From assembly GCF_006440675.2 (NCBI RefSeq), contig NZ_CP083951.1, positions 1,955,501-2,019,500 on the forward strand: a stretch of 64,000 nt of DNA, given 5' to 3'. The notes under the pieces were generated by a model. It did not search any database. It worked only from the letters and a program-made list of their open reading frames with translations, and had not been told where the DNA came from. Positions 53,705-62,246 of the stretch are shown in pieces (position 1 is the stretch's first letter; every line of letters starts with the position of its first letter). The translations under genes were made by a program, and so were the position numbers. The DNA comes from Mesorhizobium sp. B2-8-5 (GTDB lineage: Bacteria; Pseudomonadota; Alphaproteobacteria; Rhizobiales; Rhizobiaceae).

Positions 53705-53739
53705 TCCCCTCAATCGACAAGCGCTGGAGTGCCAAAGGA

Positions 53740-55110
53740 ATGGCCGGGAATTTCTCGTTCGATCAGTTGAAGAAAGCGGTCTCGAACGGCGAGATCGACA
53801 CGGTGCTGGCCTGCATCGTCGATATGCAGGGCCGGCTCTCGGGAAAACGCTTCCTGGCCCAGTATTTCGTCGATTCCGCGCATGGCGAGACGCATGGCTG
53901 CAACTATCTCTTGGCCTGCGACATCGATATGGAACCGGTGCCGGGCTACAAGGCGGCGAGTTGGTCGAAGGGCTATGGCGACTTCGTCATGAAGCCGGAC
54001 CTGTCGACGCTGCGGCGCATTCCGTGGCTGGAGAAGACGGCGCTGGTCATCTGCGACGTGCTCGACCATCACGACCATGAGGATTTGGCACACTCGCCGC
54101 GCGCCATCCTGAAGAAGCAGGTCAAGCGTCTGCAGGAGCGCGGCTATATCGGCTATTTCGCCTCCGAGCTCGAATTCTATCTGTTCAGCGAGACCTACGA
54201 GTCCGCCCGCAAGAAGCACTGGCAGGGGCTCGATAGCGCTTCGCCCTATATCGGCGACTACCAGATCGGCATCACCAGCAAGGAAGAAGGCGTCATGCGC
54301 CGGCTGCGCAACGAGATGGAAGCCGCCGGCATCCCGATCGAAAATTCCAAGGGCGAGTGGGGCCCTGGGCAGGAAGAGATCAACGTGCGCTATGCCGAAG
54401 CGCTCGACATGGCCGACCGCCACGTCATCCTGAAGAATGGCGCCAAGGAGATCGCCGATTCCGAGGGCAAGGCCATCTCCTTCATGGCCAAGTACAATTA
54501 CGGCCTCGCCGGCAATTCCAGCCACATCCACAATTCGCTGTGGAGCGCGGACGGCAAGACGCCGCTGTTCTTCGACAAGAAGGCCGATTGGACGCTGTCC
54601 GCGCTAGGCCAGCAATGGGCGGCCGGGCAGCTCAAATACGCCAAGGAGTTCACCTGGTTCCTGGCGCCCTACATCAACTCCTACAAGCGCTTCCAGGCCG
54701 GCACCTTCGCGCCGACCAAGATCATGTGGAGCGAGGACAACCGAACCGCCGGCTTCCGGCTGTGCGGCGAGGGCACCAAGGGCATCCGCATGGAATGCCG
54801 CATCGGTGGCGCCGATCTCAATCCGTATCTCGCCTTCGCCGCCCTGATCGCGTCCGGCCTTGCCGGCATCGATGAGAAGCTGGAGCTGCAGAAGCCTTTC
54901 GTCGGCGACGCCTACCAGGCCTCGCGCCTGCCCGAGATCCCCAAGACCTTGCGCGACGCCACCGAGACGCTGGCCAAGTCGAAGATGCTGAAGCAGGCCT
55001 TCGGCGAGGAGGTGATCGAGCACTATGTGCACACCGCCCGCTGGGAGCAGTTCGAATACGACCGCCGCATCACGGATTGGGAGCTGCACCGGGGCTTCGA
55101 GCGGTACTAG
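53740..55110 (+). CDS. Glutamine synthetase-like gamma-glutamyl-amine ligase
   Basis: ATP-dependent ligase of 456 residues, glutamine synthetase fold. Family features are LACIVDMQGRLSGKRFLAQY at the N-terminus, FASELEFYLFSETYESA (metal Glu), SFMAKYNYGLAGNSSHIHNS (glutamate site), and NRTAGFRLCGEGTKGIRMEC then RIGGADLNPYLAFAA (ATP/glutamate site, canonical RxExRxPD..NPYLA changed to RMECRIGGADLNPYLA). These differences from GlnA fit the PuuA/IpuC/GlnA4-type group joining glutamate to amines. With adjacent amine permeases, alcohol and aldehyde dehydrogenases and an amidohydrolase, the substrate is probably a small amine or amino alcohol. Confidence 0.85.
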   Translation: MAGNFSFDQLKKAVSNGEIDTVLACIVDMQGRLSGKRFLAQYFVDSAHGETHGCNYLLACDIDMEPVPGYKAASWSKGYGDFVMKPDLSTLRRIPWLEKTALVICDVLDHHDHEDLAHSPRAILKKQVKRLQERGYIGYFASELEFYLFSETYESARKKHWQGLDSASPYIGDYQIGITSKEEGVMRRLRNEMEAAGIPIENSKGEWGPGQEEINVRYAEALDMADRHVILKNGAKEIADSEGKAISFMAKYNYGLAGNSSHIHNSLWSADGKTPLFFDKKADWTLSALGQQWAAGQLKYAKEFTWFLAPYINSYKRFQAGTFAPTKIMWSEDNRTAGFRLCGEGTKGIRMECRIGGADLNPYLAFAALIASGLAGIDEKLELQKPFVGDAYQASRLPEIPKTLRDATETLAKSKMLKQAFGEEVIEHYVHTARWEQFEYDRRITDWELHRGFERY

Positions 55111-55127
55111 GGGGCCGGGTTAGCGTC

Positions 55128-55250
55128 GGCGCTGCGCCTCACCCTTACCCTCTCCGTGAAGAACGGGGGAGAGGGGTCGCCAGCGCGGGAGCTTCTCCCC
55201 CGTCACTATACGGGGAGAAGGTGCCGGCAGGCGGATGAGGGGCGGCGCCA
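55128..55250. repeat. REP-like double hairpin element
   Basis: Two hairpins in tandem: CCCTCTCC (55148-55155) with GGAGAGGG (55168-55175), and CTTCTCCCC (55192-55200) with GGGGAGAAG (55212-55220). Flanks CCTCACCCTTACC and GGCGGATGAGGGGC are outer half-sites. This type of intergenic element is common in rhizobial genomes. It lies between the ligase and aldehyde dehydrogenase genes. Confidence 0.75.
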
Positions 55251-55290
55251 AGCCAAGTGATTTCGATTGTTGCAAAACTGCGAGGAAGAA

Positions 55291-56679
55291 ATGACCGAAA
55301 CGGTCAAACTCAAATCCCCCATCGATGGCTCGATCTATGCCGAGCGGCCGGTCGCGAGCGACCAGGCGATCAACGCGGCCGTCGAGCGCGCCAGGGCGGC
55401 GCAAGAGAAGTGGGCCGAGACGCCGGTCGTCGAGCGCGGCAAATACATGTTGGCGATGCTGGAAGCCCTGGTTGCGATGACCGACGAGATCGTGCCCGAG
55501 ATCGCCTGGCAGATGGGCCGGCCGGTACGCTATGGCGGCGAGTTCGGCGGCGTCAAGGAACGCACCAACTACATGGTCGAGATCGCCGAAGCCGCGCTGA
55601 AGCCGGTGCTTGCCTCCAATCCGAAGGACGGCTTCCGCCGCTATGTCAAGAAGGTGCCGCTCGGCGTCGTGCTGGTGATCGCGCCGTGGAACTATCCCTA
55701 TCTCACAGCGGTCAACACCATCGTGCCGGCGCTGATGGCCGGAAGCGCCGTCATCCTCAAGCATGCCGCGCAGACGCTGCTGGTCGGCGAACGCTTCAGC
55801 CAAGCCTTCGACAAGGCCGGCCTGCCGAAGGGACTGTTCCAGAACCTGGTCATGAACCACGCCCAGACCGAGAAGCTGCTCGGCTCGGGCAAGATCGACC
55901 ATGTCAATTTCACCGGCTCCGTCGGCGGCGGCCGCGCCATCGAGAAGGCCGCCGCCGGCACCTTCATGACGCTCGGCCTCGAACTCGGCGGCAAGGACCC
56001 GGCCTATGTGCTGCCCGACGCCAAGATGGACCATGCTGTCGCCAATCTGGTCGACGGCGCCTTCTACAATTCAGGCCAGTGCTGCTGCGGCATCGAGCGC
56101 GTCTATGTGCATGAGAAGGTCTATGACGAGTTCGTCGAGGGTTTTGTCGCCGAGACCAGGAATTATGTCGTCGGCAATCCTCTGGACCAGGCGACCACGA
56201 TGGGGCCGATGGCACAGGCGCGCTTCGCCGATCTGATCCGCGAGCAGAAGGCAGAGGCGCTGCGCAAGGGGGCCAAGGCGCATATCAACATGAAGGTCGA
56301 GAACGACAAGCCGGGCTCGCCCTATCTGGCGCCGGAAGTGCTGACCGAAGTCGATCACCAGATGAGCGTCATGCGCGAGGAGAGCTTCGGGCCGATCGTC
56401 GGCATCATGAAGGTGCGCAACGACGAGGAGGCGATCGCTCTGATGAACGACAGCCCCTATGGGCTGACCGCCTCGATCTGGACGCGCGACACGGAGCGCG
56501 CAATTGCCATCGGCGACCGTGTCGAAACCGGCACCGTGTTCATGAACCGCTGCGACTATCTCGACCCGGCGCTGGTCTGGACCGGCGTCAAGGATACCGG
56601 CAAGGGGGCGGCGCTTTCGGCCATCGGCTACGACAATTTGACGAGGCCGAAATCCTATCACCTGCGTGAAGCGATCTGA
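55291..56679 (+). CDS. Aldehyde dehydrogenase family protein
   Basis: NAD(P)-dependent aldehyde dehydrogenase of 462 residues. The glutamate of LELGGKDPAYVLPDAK and the catalytic cysteine C265, middle of three successive Cys in NSGQCCCGIERV, are in place. The nucleotide-binding stretch is GVVLVIAPWNYPYLTAVNTI, with IDHVNFTGSVGGGRAIEKAA. EESFGPIVGIMKVRNDEEA is the C-terminal motif. Start 55291 follows GAGGAAGAA. It stands between the gamma-glutamyl ligase and the Fe-ADH genes, fitting oxidation of a gamma-glutamyl aldehyde. The Cys triplet is unusual. Confidence 0.92.
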   Translation: MTETVKLKSPIDGSIYAERPVASDQAINAAVERARAAQEKWAETPVVERGKYMLAMLEALVAMTDEIVPEIAWQMGRPVRYGGEFGGVKERTNYMVEIAEAALKPVLASNPKDGFRRYVKKVPLGVVLVIAPWNYPYLTAVNTIVPALMAGSAVILKHAAQTLLVGERFSQAFDKAGLPKGLFQNLVMNHAQTEKLLGSGKIDHVNFTGSVGGGRAIEKAAAGTFMTLGLELGGKDPAYVLPDAKMDHAVANLVDGAFYNSGQCCCGIERVYVHEKVYDEFVEGFVAETRNYVVGNPLDQATTMGPMAQARFADLIREQKAEALRKGAKAHINMKVENDKPGSPYLAPEVLTEVDHQMSVMREESFGPIVGIMKVRNDEEAIALMNDSPYGLTASIWTRDTERAIAIGDRVETGTVFMNRCDYLDPALVWTGVKDTGKGAALSAIGYDNLTRPKSYHLREAI

Positions 56680-56697
56680 TTTTTTGAAAGACAAGAC

Positions 56698-57870
56698 ATG
56701 TCCAAGCTCATCTCCAAATGGAACTATCCCACCACTGTTCGCTTCGGCGCCGGCCGCATCAAGGAACTGCCGGACGTACTGACTGCGGCGGGTATCAAGC
56801 GCCCGCTCTTCGTCACCGATCCGGGTCTGGCAAAGCTTCCGGTTGTCGCCTCGACGCTGAAAATCCTCGACGACGCCAAGGTTCCCTATGGCGTGTTTTC
56901 GGAGGTGAAGCCGAACCCGGTCGAGTCCAACCTCATCGCCGGCATCGCCGTGTTCAAGAAGGGCAAGCATGACGGCGTGATCGCCTTCGGCGGCGGCTCG
57001 GCGCTCGACCTCGGCAAGCTGATCGCCTTCCAGGCCGGGCAGACCCGGCCGGTATGGGATTTCGAGGACGTCGGCGACTGGTGGACCAGGGCCAACTCGG
57101 ACGCGATCGCGCCGATCATCGCCGTGCCGACCACGGCGGGAACCGGCTCCGAGGTCGGCCGCGCCGGCGTCATCACCAATGAGGCGACCCACACCAAGAA
57201 GGTCATCTTCCATCCGAAGCTTCTGCCGGCGATCGTCATTGCCGATCCGGAGCTGTCGGTCGGCATGCCGGCCTTCATCACCGCCGGCACGGGCATGGAC
57301 GCGCTGGCCCATTGCCTGGAGGCCTATTGCGCGCCGGGCTATCACCCGATGGCTGACGGCATCGCGGTGGAAGGCATCCGGCTGGTGTTCGAGAATCTGC
57401 CCAAGGCCTTCGCCAACGGCAAGGATCTGGTCGCCCGCGCCCACATGATGAGTGCCGCCGCCATGGGCGCCGCCGCCTTCCAGAAGGGGCTCGGCGCTAT
57501 CCATTCGCTGTCGCATCCGATCGGCGCGCTCTATGACACCCATCACGGCATGACCAATGCCGTGTTCATGCCCTATGTGCTCGCCTTCAACAGGGAGAGC
57601 ATCGACGAGCGCATCGCCCGGCTCGCCGCCTATTGCGGCATCAAGGGCGGCTTCGACGGCTTCGCCAAGGCGATCATCAAATTGCGCAAGGAATTGAAGG
57701 TGCCGCACGCGCTGCCGGGCCTGATCAAGGGCCTCGACATGGACAAGAAGCGCAAGGCACTGATCGCCGACATGGCGGTGGTCGATCCGACCGCTGGCGG
57801 CAATCCGGTCAAGCTCACCAAGAAAGCGGCGCTGGCGCTGCTCGAAAATGCGATCGTCGGCTCCGTCTGA
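56698..57870 (+). CDS. Iron-containing alcohol dehydrogenase
   Basis: Group III alcohol dehydrogenase of 390 residues. The NAD-binding glycine motif is IAFGGGSALDLGKLIAF. Metal ligands are in the region GTGMDALAHCLEAYCAPGYH (Asp, His) and SLSHPIGALYDTHHGMTNAV (His pair). An N-terminal FVTDPGLAKLP and PTTAGTGSEVGRAGVI are also typical. It follows the aldehyde dehydrogenase by 18 bases, so the two should be made together. An alcohol then aldehyde oxidation pair indicates an alcohol-bearing substrate, not a plain amine. Confidence 0.94.
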   Translation: MSKLISKWNYPTTVRFGAGRIKELPDVLTAAGIKRPLFVTDPGLAKLPVVASTLKILDDAKVPYGVFSEVKPNPVESNLIAGIAVFKKGKHDGVIAFGGGSALDLGKLIAFQAGQTRPVWDFEDVGDWWTRANSDAIAPIIAVPTTAGTGSEVGRAGVITNEATHTKKVIFHPKLLPAIVIADPELSVGMPAFITAGTGMDALAHCLEAYCAPGYHPMADGIAVEGIRLVFENLPKAFANGKDLVARAHMMSAAAMGAAAFQKGLGAIHSLSHPIGALYDTHHGMTNAVFMPYVLAFNRESIDERIARLAAYCGIKGGFDGFAKAIIKLRKELKVPHALPGLIKGLDMDKKRKALIADMAVVDPTAGGNPVKLTKKAALALLENAIVGSV

Positions 57871-58115
57871 GAGCCGGCTTTCAATGCCGAAGAGTTGAAT
57901 GAAGGGGCGTTCCAGAGCGGAGGGAGAGGGCAAAAGGCAAGGCGACTAACCATTAGCCGGAAAATTAAGCGCGGGCTAATTGCTACAGTCTGTTAAAAAG
58001 AGTTAACTTTTTTTGCCGCGGGGCTCGGGTTTCAAAAAGTCTTCATCTGGCTGTCACACGAAAACGATACCCGCATCGCAGGCGCTTAAACGCGCCAGTT
58101 CAACGGAGAGAACAC
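57871..58115. other. Intergenic region before the ABC importer operon
   Basis: These 245 bases hold no gene. An AT-rich part around 57955-58015 includes AGTTAACT (an 8-base palindrome) flanked by A and T runs and is the best candidate for the promoter or operator of the importer operon. No complete hairpin terminator for the Fe-ADH gene was seen. Confidence 0.4.
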
Positions 58116-59222
58116 ATGTTCAAGTTCACGGGGAAAGTGCTTTCCCTCTCGGCCGCGGCGCTCTTTGCGTCGACGGTGATTTCGTCCGCGGATTCGCTGG
58201 ACGATCTCGTCAAGGCCGCGAAGGCTGAAGGCCAGCTCACCACCATCGCGCTTCCGCATGACTGGTGTGGCTACGGGGCAGTGATCGACGCTTTCAAGGC
58301 TAAGTATCCGGAAATCAAGATCAACGAACTCAACCCGGACGCCGGCTCGGGCGACGAGGTCGAGGCGATCAAGGCCAATAAGGACAACAAGGGCCCGCAA
58401 GCGCCCGACGTCATCGACGTCGGTCTGTCGTTCGGCCCGACCGCCAAGGCCGACGGCCTGCTGATGCCTTACAAGGTGTCGACCTGGGACTCGATTCCGG
58501 ACAGCGCCAAGGATGCCGATGGCGCCTGGTACGGCGACTATTACGGCGTGCTGTCGTTCATGGTGAACAAGGACCTGGTCAAGGAATCGCCGGCCGACTG
58601 GGCCGACCTGCTGAAGCCGGAATTCGCCAATTCGGTCGCGCTCGCCGGTGATCCGCGCGCTTCGAACCAGGCCATTCAGGCGGTCTATGCCTCCGGTCTG
58701 TCGTCGGGCGCCGCCGCTGGTGAAGCCGCCGGCACCGCTGGTCTCGACTTCTTCAAGAAGCTCAATGCCGCCGGCAATTTCGTTCCGGTCGTCGGCAAGC
58801 CGGCGACGCTGGCCCAGGGCCAGACGCCGATCCTGATCAACTGGGACTACAACGCGCTTGCCGGCCGCGACACGCTGAAGGGCAACCCGCCCGTCGACGT
58901 GATCGTGCCGAAGACCGGCGTTGTCGCCGGTGTCTATGTGCAGGCGATCAGCGCTTACGCGCCGCATCCGAATGCCGCGAAGCTGTGGATGGAATACCTC
59001 TATTCCGACGAAGGCCAGATCGGCTGGCTGAAGGGCTACTGTCACCCGATCCGTTTCAACGATCTCGCCAAGAACGGCAAGATCCCGGCGGACGTGCTGG
59101 CCAAGCTGCCGCCGGCTGAGTCCTACGCCTCGGCGGCTTTCCCGACGCTCGACGAGCAGGGCAAGGCCAAGGAAGCCATCAGCAAGAACTGGGACGCCAC
59201 TGTCGGCGCCAACGTCAAGTAA
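58116..59222 (+). CDS. ABC transporter substrate-binding protein, ferric/polyamine type
   Basis: Periplasmic binding protein of 368 residues (family 1 solute-binding fold, Fbp/PotD-like). The N-terminus is a signal peptide (GKVLSLSAAALFASTVISSA then DSLDD). ATIALPHDW-type start LTTIALPHDWCGYGAVIDAF, DVIDVGLSFGPTAKADGLLM, and WYGDYYGVLSFMVNKDLV are typical of this group. The substrate cannot be named; the usual tyrosine pair for iron is not obvious. The gene starts an SBP-permease-permease-ATPase operon directly after the gamma-glutamyl-type enzyme genes, which makes an amine or amino-alcohol ligand possible. Confidence 0.88.
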   Translation: MFKFTGKVLSLSAAALFASTVISSADSLDDLVKAAKAEGQLTTIALPHDWCGYGAVIDAFKAKYPEIKINELNPDAGSGDEVEAIKANKDNKGPQAPDVIDVGLSFGPTAKADGLLMPYKVSTWDSIPDSAKDADGAWYGDYYGVLSFMVNKDLVKESPADWADLLKPEFANSVALAGDPRASNQAIQAVYASGLSSGAAAGEAAGTAGLDFFKKLNAAGNFVPVVGKPATLAQGQTPILINWDYNALAGRDTLKGNPPVDVIVPKTGVVAGVYVQAISAYAPHPNAAKLWMEYLYSDEGQIGWLKGYCHPIRFNDLAKNGKIPADVLAKLPPAESYASAAFPTLDEQGKAKEAISKNWDATVGANVK

Positions 59223-59235
59223 GACTTGAAGTGCA

Positions 59236-59262
59236 CCGGGCGGCCACTTGGCCGCCCGGCTT
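59236..59262 (+). terminator. Intercistronic hairpin after the binding-protein gene
   Basis: CCGGGCGGCC (59236-59245) and GGCCGCCCGG (59250-59259) with a four-base loop, followed by CTTTCCCTC. Such hairpins after binding-protein genes usually cause partial termination or protect the mRNA 3' end, giving more binding protein than permease. Confidence 0.6.
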
Positions 59263-59286
59263 TCCCTCGAAGACGGTGCCGGGCGC

Positions 59287-60204
59287 ATGACCGATCTATC
59301 GCTTTCAAATCAGTCAGTTGCCACCAAGCCCGTGCCGCCGAACGCGGCGACCGCTTTTCGCCTGCCGACGCAATGGATCGGTGTGGCGCCATTCTTCGTC
59401 TTCACCCTGATGTTCCTGATCATGCCGACGCTTTATCTCGTCATCGGCGCGTTTCAGACCGGGGAAGGCGGGTTCACGCTCGACAACATCCTGCAATTGG
59501 TGAGCGATCCTTCAATCAGCAATTCCTATTGGGTCTCGATCAAGATCAGCTTCTGGTCGGCCATCGTCGGCGCATTTGCCGGACTGGCGATCGCCGTGGC
59601 CATCGTGCGCGGCGGCCTGCCCAGCTGGGTTCGCTCCGCGACGCTGACCTTCTCGGGCGTCGCCTCGAATTTTGCCGGCTTGCCGCTTGCCTTCGCGTTC
59701 ATCGCCACGCTTGGCCGCGTCGGCATCGTGACGGTGCTGCTGCGCGACATATTCAATCTCAACATCTATGCGATGGGGTTCAATTTCCTGACCACGTGGG
59801 GCCTGATCGTGGTCTATCTCTTCTTCCAGATCCCGCTGATGGTGGTCATCATCGTGCCGGCGATCGACGGTTTGAAGAAGGAATGGAACGAGGCCGCCGC
59901 CACGCTTGGCGCCACCCAATGGCAGTACTGGCGTATGGTGGTGATACCGGTGCTGTTTCCGAGCTTCCTCGGCACCGTCATCCTTCTGTTCGCCAACGCC
60001 TTCGGCGCCATCGCAACGGCCTATGCGTTCGCCGGCCCGCAGCTCAACATCGTTCCCATCAAGCTCTATTCGCAGATCAACGGCGATGTGCTGCACAACC
60101 CGCAGCTCGGCTACGCGATCGCCTTCGGCATGATCGTCATCACCGGACTGGCGAATGTCTTCTACATCTGGTTCCGGACCCGTTCCGAGAGGTGGCTGAA
60201 ATGA
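59287..60204 (+). CDS. ABC transporter permease, first subunit
   Basis: Inner-membrane permease of 305 residues (BPD_transp_1 type) with six main hydrophobic segments. Typical are FTLMFLIMPTLYLVIGAFQT and the EAA motif region DGLKKEWNEAAATLGATQWQ then YWRMVVIPVLFP. ATG 59287 was chosen; an earlier ATG at 59248 lies on the far side of the hairpin tail. Its stop overlaps the second permease start (ATGA at 60201). Confidence 0.92.
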   Translation: MTDLSLSNQSVATKPVPPNAATAFRLPTQWIGVAPFFVFTLMFLIMPTLYLVIGAFQTGEGGFTLDNILQLVSDPSISNSYWVSIKISFWSAIVGAFAGLAIAVAIVRGGLPSWVRSATLTFSGVASNFAGLPLAFAFIATLGRVGIVTVLLRDIFNLNIYAMGFNFLTTWGLIVVYLFFQIPLMVVIIVPAIDGLKKEWNEAAATLGATQWQYWRMVVIPVLFPSFLGTVILLFANAFGAIATAYAFAGPQLNIVPIKLYSQINGDVLHNPQLGYAIAFGMIVITGLANVFYIWFRTRSERWLK

Positions 60205-60992
60205 AGTCGGGCAAATTCTGGGCCTGGGTCGTCTTCGGAATCGGCACGGCCTATTTCTTCATCCCGCTGCTGGCGACGTTCGAGTTTTCGCTGCGCATGC
60301 GGCGCGGCGTCCATTCCTTCGACGCCTATCAAGTCGTGCTCGGCGATCCGCGCTTCCAGGCGACGTTCCTGTATTCGGTGGTCGCCGCGATCTTCACCAT
60401 CATTCTCGGCGTGCTGATCGTGGTGCCGGCCGCCTATTGGATCCGTCTCCGTTTGCCTCAAATCAGACCGATCGTCGAATTCATCACGCTGCTGCCGCTG
60501 GTCATTCCGGCGATCGTCATCGTGTTCGGCTATATCCGCATGTACGGCTCGAATTCGCCGCTGCCGTTCCTGGCCAGCGATCTCGGCGCCAGCGCCTTGC
60601 TGGTGATCGGCTATGCGACGCTGGCGTTGCCCTATATGTACCGCGCCGTCGACACCGGTCTTCGTACCATCGATGTCAGAACGCTGACGGAAGCCGCCCA
60701 AATCCTCGGCGCCGGTTGGGCCACGATCATCACCCGGGTCATTCTTCCCAATGTACTGATCGCCGTTCTGTCGGGCGCCTTCCTGACCTTCGCCATCGTC
60801 ATCGGCGAGTTCACGATAGCCAGCCTGCTGAACCGTCCGGCCTTCGGCCCCTATCTGCAGAACATCGGCGCCAACCGCGCCTACGAGCCGGCGGCACTTG
60901 CCATCATCGCCTTCGCCATTACCTGGGGCTGCATGTCGCTGATCCAGATCCTGTCCCGTTTCGCGCCAAAATCGGCGAACCGCCCGAATTGA
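60201..60992 (+). CDS. ABC transporter permease, second subunit
   Basis: BPD_transp_1 permease of 263 residues. It shows the N-terminal helix WAWVVFGIGTAYFFIPLLAT, segment LLPLVIPAIVIVFGYIRMYG and the EAA loop DVRTLTEAAQILGAGWATII then TRVILPNVL. It overlaps the first permease by four bases, and the ATPase begins 15 bases after its stop. The pair resembles the PotB/PotC and FbpB-type transporters split in two subunits. Confidence 0.92.
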   Translation: MKSGKFWAWVVFGIGTAYFFIPLLATFEFSLRMRRGVHSFDAYQVVLGDPRFQATFLYSVVAAIFTIILGVLIVVPAAYWIRLRLPQIRPIVEFITLLPLVIPAIVIVFGYIRMYGSNSPLPFLASDLGASALLVIGYATLALPYMYRAVDTGLRTIDVRTLTEAAQILGAGWATIITRVILPNVLIAVLSGAFLTFAIVIGEFTIASLLNRPAFGPYLQNIGANRAYEPAALAIIAFAITWGCMSLIQILSRFAPKSANRPN

Positions 60993-61007
60993 CCTGAGAG
61001 AAAAGCC

Positions 61008-62072
61008 ATGGCCGAGCCATTCCTGTCTATCCAGCATGTGCGAAAGTCCTACGGCGCCAACACCGTGGTGCAGGATTTCAGCCTCGACGTCGAGCCCGGC
61101 GAGTTCGTCTCCTTCCTGGGGCCATCCGGCTGCGGCAAGACCACTGTGCTGCGCATGGTCGCCGGTTTCGAGGAGCCCTCGGCCGGCAAGATCGTCGTCG
61201 CCGGCAAGGACATCACCAGGCTGAAGCCCAATCAGCGCAATGTCGGCATGGTGTTCCAGGCCTACGCGCTGTTCCCGAACCTGACGGTGGCGCAGAACAT
61301 CGCCTTCGGTCTGAAGGTGGCCGGCATGTCGAAGCCTGACGCGGACAAGCGCGTTGCAGAGATGCTCGACATGATCAAGCTGCCGCAGATGGCCGATCGC
61401 TATCCCTATCAGCTGTCCGGCGGCCAGCAGCAGCGCATCGCGCTCGCGCGGGCAATTGCTCCGAAACCCAAACTGCTTTTGCTCGACGAGCCGCTGTCGG
61501 CGCTCGACGCCAAGGTGCGCGTGTCGCTGCGCGAGGAAATCCGCTCGATCCAGAAGAAGCTCGACATCACCACCATCTTCGTCACCCATGACCAGGAAGA
61601 GGCGCTGTCGATCTCCGACCGCATCGCGGTGATGTATGGCGGCAAGGCCGAACAGGTCGGCACGCCATTCGAGATCTACAACCGGCCGGCGACCAAGTTC
61701 GTCGCCAATTTCGTCGGCACGCTCAACGTGCTCGAAGGCAAGGTCACCGACGCTTCAACGGGCAAGGTGCAGGTCAACGCCCAGGAAGTCTCGCTCAAGG
61801 GCAAGCTCAATGGCTCGAAGTCCGGCGATACGCTGTCGCTGGCGCTGCGGCCGGAAGCGATTTCGCTGGCGCGCCAGCCCGGGCACGATACCAGCCTTTC
61901 GGGCGAGATCGCCGAAGTGCATTTCCTCGGCTCGGTCATCCGGGTGCGCGTCGGCATCGGCGGCAACACGGTGTCGCTCGACACCTTCAACAACTCGACG
62001 ACACCGCCACCGATCGTTGGCGACAAGGCGGATATTTCGTTCTCGTCGGGCGATATGCTGGTCCTGCACTGA
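61008..62072 (+). CDS. ABC transporter ATP-binding protein
   Basis: ATPase of 354 residues of the PotA/FbpC/UgpC type. Walker A GPSGCGKTT, Q loop FQAYALFPNL, signature YQLSGGQQQRIALARAI, Walker B LLLLDEPLSALDAKVR and H loop TIFVTHDQEEA are all present. A C-terminal TOBE-type regulatory domain follows (residues about 275-350). It is the last gene of the importer operon. A weak 6-base-pair hairpin (GACGGC/GCCGTC, 62071-62085) overlaps its stop. Confidence 0.95.
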   Translation: MAEPFLSIQHVRKSYGANTVVQDFSLDVEPGEFVSFLGPSGCGKTTVLRMVAGFEEPSAGKIVVAGKDITRLKPNQRNVGMVFQAYALFPNLTVAQNIAFGLKVAGMSKPDADKRVAEMLDMIKLPQMADRYPYQLSGGQQQRIALARAIAPKPKLLLLDEPLSALDAKVRVSLREEIRSIQKKLDITTIFVTHDQEEALSISDRIAVMYGGKAEQVGTPFEIYNRPATKFVANFVGTLNVLEGKVTDASTGKVQVNAQEVSLKGKLNGSKSGDTLSLALRPEAISLARQPGHDTSLSGEIAEVHFLGSVIRVRVGIGGNTVSLDTFNNSTTPPPIVGDKADISFSSGDMLVLH

Positions 62073-62246
62073 CGGCCTGGCCGTCTTGACGCCGATAAGG
62101 CAGGCGAAGCCTTTGCGCCGGCCGAGGGGTAATCCATCGATCGGCCGGGGACGCGGCCTGCCGGGCACACAAGCCTTGTCGGATAAATCAACAGTATCCT
62201 GCTTCAGGGTACTGCCAAGCTTCGTGCTTCGCCGTTACGATAAGCC

